DNA from: Blautia coccoides
GTDB taxonomy: Bacteria > Bacillota > Clostridia > Lachnospirales > Lachnospiraceae
Assembly (NCBI RefSeq): GCF_034355335.1
Contig: NZ_CP136422.1
Coordinates: forward strand, 3,196,501-3,260,500
Length of the DNA stretch: 64,000 nt
Reading direction: 5' to 3'
Made by a program: the position numbers and the translations under genes
Notes under the pieces: generated by a model
What the model saw: the letters and a program-made list of their open reading frames with translations, nothing else
Told to the model about the DNA's origin: nothing
The model's database searches: none
In this document: positions 34,465-43,699 of the stretch, one piece after another
Numbering within the stretch: the stretch's first letter is position 1
How the letters are laid out: every line of letters begins with the position of its first letter

Positions 34465-35756
34465 GAGATGCCATTGCTGAGATTTCAAAAGAAGGCGTTT
34501 TAAAGGTCATTGAAGAACTGCAGTCAGAAGCAGACAACGCCTATGCTGCACTGCAGGAAGCCATCAATGCAAAAACACTCCAGACACTGCAGACAGAAAA
34601 AGAGCAAAAAGAAAGAAGCAGCGCAAGCCAAAACGCGTATGAGAGCAGTTATCGTCAGTATAGTGATCAGGCTTCGTCACTGGAAGAAAAGTTGACAGAG
34701 TTAAATGCTCCTGATATTACACCGGAAGAGGCAAGACTCAACGCAGATAACGCAGCGGCAGCACTGGAAGCGGCAGAAAGGGATCTGTCGGCTGCAAATT
34801 CTGATCTGGAGGCTGCTGTCGCTGCAAAAAACCAGTATACCGGAGATGATTCCGAACAGTTTAATGCATTACAGGCAGAAGTAGACAAAGCCAGAACAGA
34901 AGTCAGCCATCTGCAGGGAATCAGAGACGAAGCTGCCGCTGCAAGCGGGGAAGCTGCCCGTATTCGTGAAGCGGTGGAAAGTGCAAAGGGTATTCGCGAG
35001 CAGTTGAATGAGGTGATTAAGTCAATGGAAGCACTGAACAGTGCAAGAGAAAAAGAAATACAGACAGAACAGGAAAGCGCAAACTTACAAGGCCAGGTAA
35101 ATTCTATACAGCTTAAATCGCTTCAGGCAGCCATTGATAAGGCTCAAAGCCTTTATGATACAACAAAGAAAAAACTGGATCAGACCAAAGCCTTATTGGA
35201 GGAACCGGTTCTTTATGCAGAGATGGATGGAGTGATATTGGCAGCCCCTTATCTAAAAGGTGAAAAAATCGTTCCGGATAAAGCTGTCGCAGAAATCGGA
35301 GACTTGACAAAAATGCTGTTAAAAGCAGAGATTGAACCGGCAGATATCAATGAAGTAGAGGCAGGGCAGGATGTCCGCGTTGTGGCTGAAATCTTCCCGA
35401 ATCAGGAAGTAAAGGGAAAGATAATTTCCAAAACGCTGACACCAAATGAAGGTATGTACTCGGCTTCTATAGAACTGGAGCCAAATGAACTTGGTCTTTT
35501 AGAGGGTATGGCGGCAAGCGCTACAATTATTTCCAAACAAAAAGAAAATGTTCTCATATTGTCTAATAAAGCCATCACTTTAAAAGACGGAAAACAATAT
35601 GTAAATCTTCGTATTGAGGATAAGAATGCCAAGGAGAATGAGCCCGGGGCGTACACATTGAAAGAAGTAGAGATCACCACCGGTTTTTCAGATGGACGTG
35701 TGACAGAAGTGTTGAGCGGACTTTCAGAAAATGATGTGGTAATTGTAAAGGAATAA
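34465..35756 (+). pseudogene. HlyD/MacA-type efflux adaptor, 3' fragment
   Basis: This fragment continues the adaptor: GDAIAEISKEGV, then a long alpha-helical hairpin rich in Ala, Glu, Gln and Lys (about 200 residues), then the second lipoyl half (LYAEMDGVILAAPYLKGEKI) and beta-barrel/membrane-proximal domains (DVRVVAEIFPNQEVKGKI; ALTLKDGKQYVNL-like ITLKDGKQYV). In Gram-positive cells such adaptors link a MacB-type permease to the outer face of the membrane. A product starting at an internal ATG (for example at 34992 or later) would lack the anchor. The stop lies 3 bases before the permease start. Confidence 0.88.
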
Positions 35757-35759
35757 GCT

Positions 35760-36965
35760 ATGAGACTGTCAGAACTGCTGCGTATCATATGGATCAATGT
35801 AAAACAAAACAGAAGTAAGGTTATATTGAACTCATTGGGAATCATTGCCGGTACACTGACCATTATCCTTGTCATTGCCATTGGGCAGGGCGGGGAGAAT
35901 GAGGCTGCAAAACAATTTTCCGGCCTATCCGCAGACACGATTTACCTTAAACCTGATCAAAGTGCCATACTATCAGAAAAAAGGCGGAAAATAGAACGTC
36001 TGTCTATTGAAAATATAAAGCAGATCCTGGAGGAATCCAATGCGCTTGTGGGTATGTATCTAAGGGAAAGTACCTATACAGAAGTCAAATTCGGAAAAGA
36101 AAAGACCAATATTGAGGTGGTCGGGGTAACAAAGGGATTTGCTGAGATCTCCAATTTTTCCTTTTCTGCCGGATGGGATTTTCCGGATGAATATTATGAA
36201 AAGGCTGCCAGTGCGGCAGTGATAGGATATGAACTGGCCAATACTTACTTTAAAGGACCTGCAGATGCTATTGACCAAACAATTTTAGTGGACCAAAAAA
36301 GGTATAAAGTGATCGGGGTCCTGGCAAGAAGTGGTGACGGGCTTCAGGGTCTCTCACCGGACCGTTCCATATTTTTGCCCTACCAGACCTTTGAGGCAAA
36401 AAATCTTGCGTCGAAGGATGACTATCCGGAAGCGGTCGGAAAGGCAGACGGAGTCAAATCAGTCCAATTGGCGATGGCCGAGATAAAGAGTACCGTCAAT
36501 TATTATATGAATGACGGAGACAAATATTTAGTAGAAGACGCAGGAAGCCGTATTGAGGCTGCAACGGAATCCGCAAAGACAATGAAATTACTTTTGATCT
36601 CTGTGGCAGCTATTGTGTTTGCTGTTGGAGGCATTGGTATCATGAATGTACTCTTTGCTACTATTAGGGAGCGCACAAAAGAAATCGGTATCCTAAAAGC
36701 ACTTGGAATGAAAAGGGCGGATATACTGCTGCAGTTTTTGTTAGAGTCTGTGGCAATCGGAGTATTTGGCGGAGCTGCAGGAGCAGTTTTAAGTTTCGGA
36801 GCAATTCCGCTGATAGAAAAATATACGGATATTCCGGTATCCCCATCTTTTCAGGGGATTGCAGCCGCTTTTATATTTGCTGTAGTTACAGGAACTTTAT
36901 TTGGATTCTATCCGGCATACAAGGCTTCTAAGCTGATTCCAGTAGATGCATTAAATGTAGAATAA
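35760..36965 (+). CDS. MacB-type ABC transporter permease
   Basis: The 401-residue permease has an N-terminal membrane helix (VILNSLGIIAGTLTIILVIA), a periplasmic-core-like external domain (MacB_PCD) of about 220 residues, and three C-terminal helices of the FtsX type (LLLISVAAIVFAVGGIGIMN followed by VLFATIRERTKEIGILKALG). It belongs with the adaptor before it and the ATPase at 37554 as a MacAB-like exporter. AAAGGA lies 9 bases before the ATG. Insertion of the IS upstream, read from the opposite strand, may reduce its expression. Confidence 0.92.
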   Translation: MRLSELLRIIWINVKQNRSKVILNSLGIIAGTLTIILVIAIGQGGENEAAKQFSGLSADTIYLKPDQSAILSEKRRKIERLSIENIKQILEESNALVGMYLRESTYTEVKFGKEKTNIEVVGVTKGFAEISNFSFSAGWDFPDEYYEKAASAAVIGYELANTYFKGPADAIDQTILVDQKRYKVIGVLARSGDGLQGLSPDRSIFLPYQTFEAKNLASKDDYPEAVGKADGVKSVQLAMAEIKSTVNYYMNDGDKYLVEDAGSRIEAATESAKTMKLLLISVAAIVFAVGGIGIMNVLFATIRERTKEIGILKALGMKRADILLQFLLESVAIGVFGGAAGAVLSFGAIPLIEKYTDIPVSPSFQGIAAAFIFAVVTGTLFGFYPAYKASKLIPVDALNVE

Positions 36966-36981
36966 CAGGAGGTTCATTAGA

Positions 36982-37551
36982 ATGAAAAAATTGATGTTAG
37001 TTATATTGGGAGTATTGATGATAGCTTCACTGGCTGCGTGCACAGGAGGCACGGATGATAAAAAAACATCCAATACACCGACGAAAGAAACAGATTCAAA
37101 GTCACCGGCTGATAATTCCTCATCATCCAACGAGCAGGCTCTTTATTTAGGAACAATTCAAAGTATTGCGGGAAATGAAATAGAATTGGCGCTTGCCAAG
37201 ATTCCGGAAGAATTAAAACCGGGTGCGGCTGGAGAAAGCAACAATGGGAAGGAGAATGGTAACGGCGTATCCGGTGAGGGGGAAAACTATGTTGGCGGTA
37301 TTACAGATATCCCGGAAGGAAAGGACAGATCAGATACTGCCCCGGATCAGGTAGAGGGTGACAAAAAATCGCTGGCATCTATGCTTGAATATACCGGGGA
37401 GAACAAATCTTTTGTCATTCCGGCTGGGGTCCAGCTTACAAATATGACAGGGGGAAGTGCAAATATATCTGACTTAAATAAAATGAACGTATTGATGATA
37501 ACGGTAAATAAAAAAGATAATGCAGTCATTTCATGTGAGATATTAGAGTAA
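36982..37551 (+). CDS. Lipoprotein of the MacAB-like operon
   Basis: The 189-residue protein has a lipobox (SLAAC), a Thr/Ser/Lys-rich spacer, then a stretch ALYLGTIQSIAGNEIELALAKIPEE and a Gly/Glu/Asn-rich linker, and finally a beta-rich end (KSFVIPAGVQLTNMTGG). I do not recognise a named domain. Its place between permease and ATPase genes, with AGGAGG ahead of its ATG, shows that it is part of the transporter or its sensing system, perhaps as an external accessory protein. Confidence 0.82.
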   Translation: MKKLMLVILGVLMIASLAACTGGTDDKKTSNTPTKETDSKSPADNSSSSNEQALYLGTIQSIAGNEIELALAKIPEELKPGAAGESNNGKENGNGVSGEGENYVGGITDIPEGKDRSDTAPDQVEGDKKSLASMLEYTGENKSFVIPAGVQLTNMTGGSANISDLNKMNVLMITVNKKDNAVISCEILE

Positions 37552-37553
37552 TT

Positions 37554-38216
37554 ATGATCAAACTTACAGATGTCAATAAATCTTATATCATGGGTGAAAA
37601 TATACTTCACGTGCTGAAAGATGTTAATTTGTCAGTTACGGATGGGGAGTTTATTACAATCCTGGGTGCGTCCGGATCAGGAAAAAGTACACTGATGCAT
37701 ATTATCGGATGTATGGACACTATGGACAGCGGGACCTATCAGTTGGATGAGATACCGGTTCATGAATGCAATGACGCAAAGCTGACAGTGATCCGAAACC
37801 AAAAAATCGGATTTATTTTTCAGAAGTACCATCTGATCCCACAGTACAATATACTACAAAATGTGTTGATGCCTCTTTTGATACGAGGCAAGAGCAGGAA
37901 AGAGGCATTTTTGCAGGCTGAGGAGGTAATCCGTATGACAGGATTATGGGAACGCCGCGGGCATCTTCCAAGCGAGTTATCAGGCGGACAGCAGCAGCGG
38001 GTGGCAATTGCAAGGGCATTGATCACAAAGCCTTCCATCTTACTGGCAGATGAACCAACAGGGGCACTAGATTCTAATACCGGAAAAGAAATACTCGAGA
38101 TGTTCAAAGAATTAAACGCAATGGGAAATACCATAATACAGATCAGTCACGATATCAATGTAGCTAAGGCAGGTAAACGCATTGTACATCTCAAGGATGG
38201 CATTATGGAGGAATAA
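37554..38216 (+). CDS. MacB/LolD-type ABC transporter ATP-binding protein
   Basis: The 220-residue ATPase contains Walker A GASGSGKST (about residue 37-45), the Q-loop in GFIFQKYHLIPQ, the signature LSGGQQQRVAIARAL and Walker B ILLADEPTGALDS, followed by the switch His in QISHDINVA. It powers the permease at 35760. The start lies 2 bases after the lipoprotein stop with only a weak ribosome site, so its translation is probably coupled. It converges on the fourth two-component system with 10 bases between the stops. Confidence 0.95.
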   Translation: MIKLTDVNKSYIMGENILHVLKDVNLSVTDGEFITILGASGSGKSTLMHIIGCMDTMDSGTYQLDEIPVHECNDAKLTVIRNQKIGFIFQKYHLIPQYNILQNVLMPLLIRGKSRKEAFLQAEEVIRMTGLWERRGHLPSELSGGQQQRVAIARALITKPSILLADEPTGALDSNTGKEILEMFKELNAMGNTIIQISHDINVAKAGKRIVHLKDGIMEE

Positions 38217-38226
38217 ATGTCCTACA

Positions 38227-39216
38227 CTATTTTGGAAAACGAATTATAAATAACGCGCCGCCCCGTGGATGATTTTTTGCGGTGACGGTTCCGCCCAGCC
38301 GGGTAATGATCGTCTTGCAGAGAGCTAATCCGATTCCGTACCCTGCAGTGTCTGTATTTTTTCCCCGATAGAACCTGTCAAACAGACAGGGCAGATCTTC
38401 TCTTTTAAAACCCACTCCGCTGTCATGGAAGGTTATCTCAGTAAACAGCGGAGTGTCCTGACAGGCAATTTCAATCCTTCCATTATCTCCGGCACTTTCT
38501 ATACAATTTTTCACTACATTTTGGATGGCTTCTGAAAACCAGCCGGCATCCCCCTGAAGACATACCCCATGAGGTATGTCTGTCTCTAAGGCAACATTAT
38601 GCAGATCCATTGAGATCAGGAACGGCCGCAAAGCAGTCCTGACCACATTCTCCACATCTATCCGTTCCTTTTGGAACACCACGATCCCTGCGTCTAAACG
38701 TGACAATTTCAGCAGGGAGGTGACCAGCCAATCCATCTGTACAAATAATTCTTCTGTTTCCCGAAGCAGGGTTTTCCGCTCCTTCTCATCAGAGGACTTT
38801 TTCAGCAGTGACAAGATCAGATTCGCAGATGTAAGAGGAGTGCGGAGCTGGTGGGCAATGTCGGCAAGAGAATCGGCGAGATGCTGTTTTTCCTTTTTCA
38901 GGGCTTCATTTTGCTCCCGAATACGAAGCGTCATTTTTGTTATCTCACTTTGCAGGATAGAAAGCTCCCCCTCGTCTGATTCACTGATAAACAGATAGTC
39001 CGCGTTATGAAGCACAAGATCGATCTGCTCTGAAATCTGTGCAATATTTTGATAACGATTTCTGGTAAATATAAAAAATGCCGCTCCGAAGGCAGCAGAA
39101 GAAACCAGCGCCAATATTCCGGCAGCCGGATGGATCACAAATCCCACGGCCGCAGCGATGAAGGTTATCGCGGCAAACAAGACCGCAAACTGCCGAATCT
39201 CTTTATTCCGAAACAT
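38227..39216 (-). CDS. Sensor histidine kinase, convergent to the efflux operon
   Basis: The 329-residue kinase has two closely spaced membrane helices at the N-terminus (VLFAAITFIAAAVGFVI; ILALVSSAAFGAAFFIF) with hardly any external loop, then the H-box DIAHQLRTPLTSANLIL and ATPase boxes (NVVKNCIESA; DSGVGF; GYGIGLALCK). This 'intramembrane-sensing' shape is seen in kinases that read the state of ABC peptide transporters (BceS type). GGGAGG lies upstream of its ATG, inside the end of the regulator gene with which it overlaps by 14 bases. Confidence 0.92.
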   Translation of the reverse strand: MFRNKEIRQFAVLFAAITFIAAAVGFVIHPAAGILALVSSAAFGAAFFIFTRNRYQNIAQISEQIDLVLHNADYLFISESDEGELSILQSEITKMTLRIREQNEALKKEKQHLADSLADIAHQLRTPLTSANLILSLLKKSSDEKERKTLLRETEELFVQMDWLVTSLLKLSRLDAGIVVFQKERIDVENVVRTALRPFLISMDLHNVALETDIPHGVCLQGDAGWFSEAIQNVVKNCIESAGDNGRIEIACQDTPLFTEITFHDSGVGFKREDLPCLFDRFYRGKNTDTAGYGIGLALCKTIITRLGGTVTAKNHPRGGALFIIRFPK

Positions 39217-39889
39217 AGCTTCCTCCCAGTCGGTATCCCATTCCCCGCACTGTCAAAATGATCTGGGGATTCGCAGGATCATTCTCAATTTTTTCCCTCA
39301 GCCGTTTGATGTAAACCGTTAAAGTGTTATTATTCACAAACTCGCCTGCCGCATCCCACAATTCCTCTAACAGCCTGTCCCGTGTAAGAATGATTTTGGG
39401 ATTATTGATAAATATCAGCAGCAAACGGTATTCCAATGCGGAAAGAAAAATTTCCCTGCCGTCTTTTTTTACAATACCGCTGGCTGTGTCCACATGAAGT
39501 CCGCACATTTCAAAAGCAGAAGGTGAACATCCGAATTTCCGCAGTGCTGTCCCGATCCGTGCGATCAGTTCACGGGGACGGAATGGTTTTGTGATATAAT
39601 CGTCAGCCCCCATATTCAGCCCTGTGACAACACTTGCTTCGTCACCGGAGGCTGTCAGAAAGATTACGGGGATATTCTGGGTCTGTTTGATCTCTGTGCA
39701 GACTGCAAAACCGTTTCCATCCGGCAGGGAAATATCTACAAGAGCTAAATCAAACTTATTTTCTGTGAGCAAAGACACAGCCTCCCTCTGCGTGGCAGCG
39801 CGGGTAACTGCAAATCCCTCTGAGCGCAACAAAAGCACAAGATTCTTGGCAATTTCCTTATCATCTTCAACTAGAAATATCTGCTTCAT
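39203..39889 (-). CDS. OmpR-family response regulator
   Basis: The 228-residue regulator begins MKQIFLVEDDKEIAKNLVLL with phosphoacceptor Asp in LALVDISLPDGNG and Lys in DDYITKPFRP. The winged helix contains LSALEYRLLLIFINNPKIIL, TLTVYIKRLREKIEN and VRGMGYRLG. AAAGGATG precedes the ATG. It is the first gene of a two-gene operon running towards the MacAB-like operon, which may be under its control, but no matching site was found. Confidence 0.92.
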   Translation of the reverse strand: MKQIFLVEDDKEIAKNLVLLLRSEGFAVTRAATQREAVSLLTENKFDLALVDISLPDGNGFAVCTEIKQTQNIPVIFLTASGDEASVVTGLNMGADDYITKPFRPRELIARIGTALRKFGCSPSAFEMCGLHVDTASGIVKKDGREIFLSALEYRLLLIFINNPKIILTRDRLLEELWDAAGEFVNNNTLTVYIKRLREKIENDPANPQIILTVRGMGYRLGGSYVSE

Positions 39890-40068
39890 CTATTTTTAAC
39901 ATCCTTTACGTGTCTTTATCTATTGTCTGTAGTTCATACTGCTTCCAAAAGCAGAAGCGGTAAGTATATCTTCACTACAGCCTCTCTGAAATTTCATTAT
40001 ATTTCTTTTGCGGGAAATATGCAACCATGCAGCCCGTGTATTTTTCTAAACAATCTGGAAACAGCACA

Positions 40069-40097
40069 TTGACAAGCCAAATTACACATGATATGAT
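40069..40097 (+). promoter_or_regulatory. Sigma-70-type promoter of the fluoride-exporter gene
   Basis: TTGACA (40069-40074), a 17-base spacer and TATGAT (40092-40097): a near-consensus promoter ending 16 bases before the fluoride aptamer. The stretch 39890-40068 shows nothing else definite. Confidence 0.85.
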
Positions 40098-40112
40098 TTT
40101 AAGGTAGAAATT

Positions 40113-40200
40113 TAAGGGAATGAGGTTCTCCCGTGGATATATTCCAAAAGCGCATTTTTGCTGATGACTTCTGTTTAACGACAGGGTTATCAGCTTTTTT
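40113..40200 (+). promoter_or_regulatory. Fluoride riboswitch (crcB motif) with terminator
   Basis: AAGGGAATGAGGTTCTCCCG followed by the AAAGCGCATTTTTGCTGATGA region and ACTTCTG match the crcB-motif aptamer. GCTGATGACTTCTGT pairs with ACAGGGTTATCAGC to form a terminator with TTTTTT (40195-40200). Fluoride binding should favour read-through into the CLC gene downstream. Confidence 0.92.
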
Positions 40201-40309
40201 GTTTGAAATTATGCTGGGAGATACACTCCGGTTTAGCCGTCTGTTTGCCAGCAATGGGAGAGGAGAGAGGCTGAATCACCAGAGATAAAAAAGAAGGGGA
40301 GAAAAAAGT

Positions 40310-41533
40310 ATGCATGACAGAGCAGTAAAAATATTTCAAGTTTATAAGAATCTGTTGATCCTGGGACTGCTGGGAATCCCTATCGGCCTGGTGGTCGGGG
40401 GGATCGATGCCGTATTTGGAAGGGTATTACTGGCGATCACGGATTTCCGGAACGGACATCCCATGCAGTTAATTCCATTTTTAGCTTTCGCCGGAGCATT
40501 GATCGCCTTTGCTTATTTAAAATTCGGAGGAAAAAGCAGTAAAGGCATGAACCTGATCTTTGAAGTGGGACATGGGGAAGAGGAAGTGATCCCTTTAAGG
40601 CTGATCCCGTTTATCATATCCGGAACATGGATCACACATTTATTTGGAGGCAGTGCCGGAAGAGAAGGGGTGGCTGTACAGATTGGCGCCACATTTTCCC
40701 ATTGGATAGGAAGAAAAATACCATTAAAAAATAGTTCCCATATTTTTCTTGTAACAGGTATGGCCGCCGGGTTTGCCGGACTTTTTGGAACACCTATTGC
40801 TGCGGTTTTCTTTGCAATGGAGGTACTGACAGCCGGAGCCTTGGAATATCAGGCATTACTGCCGGCAGTCACAGCCGCTTTCACAGCCAGCGCAGCAGCA
40901 CAATTTCTGGGACTGGAAAAATTCACATTTGCGCTTACAGGAAAAATGGATCTTGCTTTTTCTGATATGTGGAGGTTCCTTTTGTTGGGAATCCTGTTCG
41001 GAGTTGTGGGCGGTGCTTTTGCATGGACATTAAAATATATGAAAAACATACTTGCCTCTCATTGGAAGCAGCCTGTTATCAGAATTTTTATCATGGGACT
41101 TATCTTAAGTGTCTTGCTGCTCCTTTTATACAAGGGCAGGTATGCAGGTCTGGGAGCAAACCTCATCCATGCCAGTTTTTATGGAGAGGAGATTCTCAGC
41201 TATGACTGGATTTTAAAATTTCTTCTTACCGTATTAACTCTGGCTGCGGGATTTCAGGGTGGGGAAGTAACACCTCTGTTTTCTATCGGCGCCAGCCTTG
41301 GAGTAGTAGCAGGCCCAATCCTTGGCGTTCCCTCAGAGATTGCGGCAGCGCTTGGCTATGCAGGTGTGTTTGGAAGCGCAACAAATACATTTCTGGCCCC
41401 GGTACTGATCGGCACAGAGGTGTTTGGATCTGCTTACCTTCCCCATTTTTTCCTGGTATGCGCGTTTGCCTATTTGTTTAACCTGAATAAGTCGATTTAT
41501 TCCCTTCAGAAAACGTCAGACGTACATAAATAA
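40310..41533 (+). CDS. CLC-type fluoride/proton antiporter (CLC-F)
   Basis: The 407-residue membrane protein is a CLC channel-fold protein with SAGREGVAVQIGATFS in place of the chloride-type GSGIP/GKEGP, and FQGGEVTPLFSIGASLG near the end. These changes mark the fluoride-exporting clade, which carries F- out against H+. It has about ten to twelve helices and no CBS domains. GGAGA lies ahead of the ATG. The fluoride riboswitch upstream confirms the role, and a terminator follows. Confidence 0.94.
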   Translation: MHDRAVKIFQVYKNLLILGLLGIPIGLVVGGIDAVFGRVLLAITDFRNGHPMQLIPFLAFAGALIAFAYLKFGGKSSKGMNLIFEVGHGEEEVIPLRLIPFIISGTWITHLFGGSAGREGVAVQIGATFSHWIGRKIPLKNSSHIFLVTGMAAGFAGLFGTPIAAVFFAMEVLTAGALEYQALLPAVTAAFTASAAAQFLGLEKFTFALTGKMDLAFSDMWRFLLLGILFGVVGGAFAWTLKYMKNILASHWKQPVIRIFIMGLILSVLLLLLYKGRYAGLGANLIHASFYGEEILSYDWILKFLLTVLTLAAGFQGGEVTPLFSIGASLGVVAGPILGVPSEIAAALGYAGVFGSATNTFLAPVLIGTEVFGSAYLPHFFLVCAFAYLFNLNKSIYSLQKTSDVHK

Positions 41534-41580
41534 CAGGTATCATAGGTATCATAAGTTTTGAGCCTTCCGATATTTAATTT

Positions 41581-41640
41581 GCCCCTTGGTTCCTTACTTT
41601 ACTTTGTTTTTTATTTGGAACCAAGGGGCGGCTTTATAAT
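41581..41640. terminator. Bidirectional terminator between the CLC-F and radical SAM genes
   Basis: GCCCCTTGGTTCC and GGAACCAAGGGGC pair perfectly (13 bp) around a 23-base AT-rich loop. The T-rich tail is on the plus strand, and the radical SAM stop lies just beyond. A 9-base direct repeat, AGGTATCAT twice, lies upstream at 41536. Confidence 0.75.
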
Positions 41641-42395
41641 TTTTTTATTGGTTTATAATTTTCAATAATATCTATGATATCTGTATGATATACATTACTT
41701 CCCAGTGTATCCCCGTTTGGAGAGATTGTGACTGTACGGACATCTTCCGGATTTTCCTCATAGGGATTATCAGGCTGCTGACCATCAAAATATTCACTCA
41801 GATATTTCTTTGCATTACCACTGGGGAAAATAATGTTTCCGTGGGAATATCCGATTCCCATCTGTTCAAATTCTTTCAGTGTCTCCTTGGTTCTCTGATT
41901 GTATGGATTTTCATCCTCATCGCTTACAAGCCATGCAGGGTGTACCCGCAGGGGAATTCCTTCGGCACTGACCGCTTTTGCAAAAAGCTTTACCGTTTCA
42001 AGCGGTATCGTTTCCTGATGAAAGGCATCTGCAGACAGCAGAATATCATTTACTCCGCACTCGGCAAGTCTCTCAGCCGTGTATTGGATCTTATTTGTAT
42101 CTCTGCTGAAAAAACCGTTTGTGATAAGCTGTCTTTTCTTAATATTCATTTTCTTTGCAGCGCTATGTATTTTATAAACCGCCTCCGGATAAAGTAATGG
42201 CTCTCCGCCAAACGTCATCAGAGATTCTATTTGAAATCTGTGGCACACTTTGCGGACAAGATCAGCTATCCCGTCCCCATCTATATGTTCGCTGCACTTT
42301 AAGTGGTCACCCTCAGAACAATGCCTGCACTGACCGGTACAGGCAAGAGTAATAAGGACTTCTATACGGTTTAGATCTTTGATATATGGATTCAT
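41634..42395 (-). CDS. Small radical SAM protein
   Basis: The 253-residue protein has the radical SAM motif ACTGQCRHCSEG near residues 18-25 (CxxxCxxC) followed by the GGEPLLYP motif, so it holds a [4Fe-4S] cluster that cleaves SAM. It is short and has no C-terminal SPASM cysteines. Family relatives with this layout are activating or peptide-modifying enzymes, but no substrate peptide or partner enzyme gene is adjacent. AAGGAG lies 6 bases before the ATG. It is preceded by the palindromic repeat copy 2. Confidence 0.88.
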   Translation of the reverse strand: MNPYIKDLNRIEVLITLACTGQCRHCSEGDHLKCSEHIDGDGIADLVRKVCHRFQIESLMTFGGEPLLYPEAVYKIHSAAKKMNIKKRQLITNGFFSRDTNKIQYTAERLAECGVNDILLSADAFHQETIPLETVKLFAKAVSAEGIPLRVHPAWLVSDEDENPYNQRTKETLKEFEQMGIGYSHGNIIFPSGNAKKYLSEYFDGQQPDNPYEENPEDVRTVTISPNGDTLGSNVYHTDIIDIIENYKPIKKL

Positions 42396-42446
42396 AAAAT
42401 CTCCTTATAAATAAAATTTTAATTTTTTAATATATGATTATTCACT

Positions 42447-42518
42447 CTAGTGCTCCATCCAGTCAGAAACCATAGTAACAGTGCTGATACTATGGTTTCT
42501 GGTCGGATGGAGCACTAG
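42447..42518. repeat. Palindromic repeat, copy 2 (72 bp)
   Basis: The same 14-bp ends as copy 1 (CTAGTGCTCCATCC/GGATGGAGCACTAG) enclose a second perfect stem, CAGAAACCATAGTA with TACTATGGTTTCTG, around ACAGTGCTGA. The whole could fold to a long hairpin. It lies downstream of the tyrosine recombinase gene and upstream of the radical SAM gene. Confidence 0.8.
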
Positions 42519-42549
42519 GCTTAAACAATAAATTTGTCAAGTAAACGCG

Positions 42550-43623
42550 TCATTCGCTTTCTTTTTCTCTCAACCGTACAGCGCTTGCCGCCGCACGCCT
42601 TCTGGAATCTTTAAGCTTTGCATAATGTTTCTGTGTCGTAGAGACACTTTTATGTCCCAGGACGTCTGCGACAAGATAGATATCACCTGTCTCTTCGTAG
42701 AGAGCAGTGCCATAAGTGGAGCGAAGCTTATGGGGAGTGATTCTTTTATTTGTGATGATGGGCTGTGTGTATTTCTTTACCATTTTCTCTGTTGCCCGGA
42801 CACTCAGCCGTGTTCCCTGGAGGGAGAGGAAGAGTGCATTTTCATGACCCGGCTTTGTCTCCATGTTTTCTCTTTCTTCGAGATAATTTAGCAGAGCGAT
42901 TTCCACCTCCTCGCCGAAATAGACGATTTTTTCATTACCGCCTTTTCGTATCACGCGAAGGCCGCTGTTTTTAAAGTTGACGTCAGAGATGTCCAGACCC
43001 ACACATTCGGACACACGCAGCCCGGTTCCGAGAAAGAGTGTTATAATGGCAATATCACGTGTTTTTGTCTTCAAATAATAACCTTTTTGATGGGGGGTCA
43101 GATTATCACTGAATTCCTCCATGGAATCCAAGATCATGGCAATTTCATCAGGATCAAGCTGAATAATGGCTTTTTCGTGGATTTTGGGGACATCTACAAT
43201 GCGGGTAGGGTTATTTTTTACCATTTCATGCTTGTACAGATAGTCAAAAAGGCTCCTGAGAGCAGAAATCTTTCTGGAAATGCCGATTTCACCGTTGGTC
43301 ATTGCCTCGCCTGTATTTTGACTTTCGTAAACTTTCAGATAATTCTGAAATTCTTCAATATCCGTGGGACGAAGATTTTCCATAACATCAAGGGAAATGT
43401 CACAAAGGGGCGAGTTTTTCAACGTGGGATTCGCAGTTGTAAGGAACTGAAAGAATATCTTTAAATCGTAACAATATGCAATCTGAGTCTGCATACTCAA
43501 AGTTGTCTGGCGGCCCCTGCAGAAATCCTGTACATACGGAGGAAGCTCCGCTAAAATATTCCTGAGACGGATATTGTTATCAATATATTTTTTCTCGTGA
43601 TAGCTGATGTTTTTTTTCTCCAT
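42550..43623 (-). CDS. Tyrosine recombinase (XerC/D-like)
   Basis: The 357-residue recombinase has an N-terminal SAM-like DNA-binding domain (LSMQTQIAYCYDLKIFFQFL) and a catalytic domain with Arg in GTGLRVSECVGLD, His-x-x-Arg in ITPHKLRSTYGTAL, His in VLGHKSVSTTQKHYAKL and the nucleophilic Tyr in the same block. Such enzymes resolve chromosome dimers or move small elements. TGAGGTG precedes the ATG at 43623; an upstream start at 43638 has no ribosome site. Xer-type genes of Lachnospiraceae are often chromosomal housekeeping genes; no integrated element is obvious here. Confidence 0.9.
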   Translation of the reverse strand: MEKKNISYHEKKYIDNNIRLRNILAELPPYVQDFCRGRQTTLSMQTQIAYCYDLKIFFQFLTTANPTLKNSPLCDISLDVMENLRPTDIEEFQNYLKVYESQNTGEAMTNGEIGISRKISALRSLFDYLYKHEMVKNNPTRIVDVPKIHEKAIIQLDPDEIAMILDSMEEFSDNLTPHQKGYYLKTKTRDIAIITLFLGTGLRVSECVGLDISDVNFKNSGLRVIRKGGNEKIVYFGEEVEIALLNYLEERENMETKPGHENALFLSLQGTRLSVRATEKMVKKYTQPIITNKRITPHKLRSTYGTALYEETGDIYLVADVLGHKSVSTTQKHYAKLKDSRRRAAASAVRLREKESE

Positions 43624-43699
43624 GAATTTGCACCTCAATATAATTCATTAATACAACAATGGTTTAGCCTGATTATAGCCCATCCGGACAAAAATGTCC

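Noticed and set aside
42550..43623. Integrative element or prophage marked by the tyrosine recombinase
   Set aside because: No attachment-site repeats, tRNA gene or phage/conjugation genes are seen around it; a chromosomal Xer-like gene fits better.
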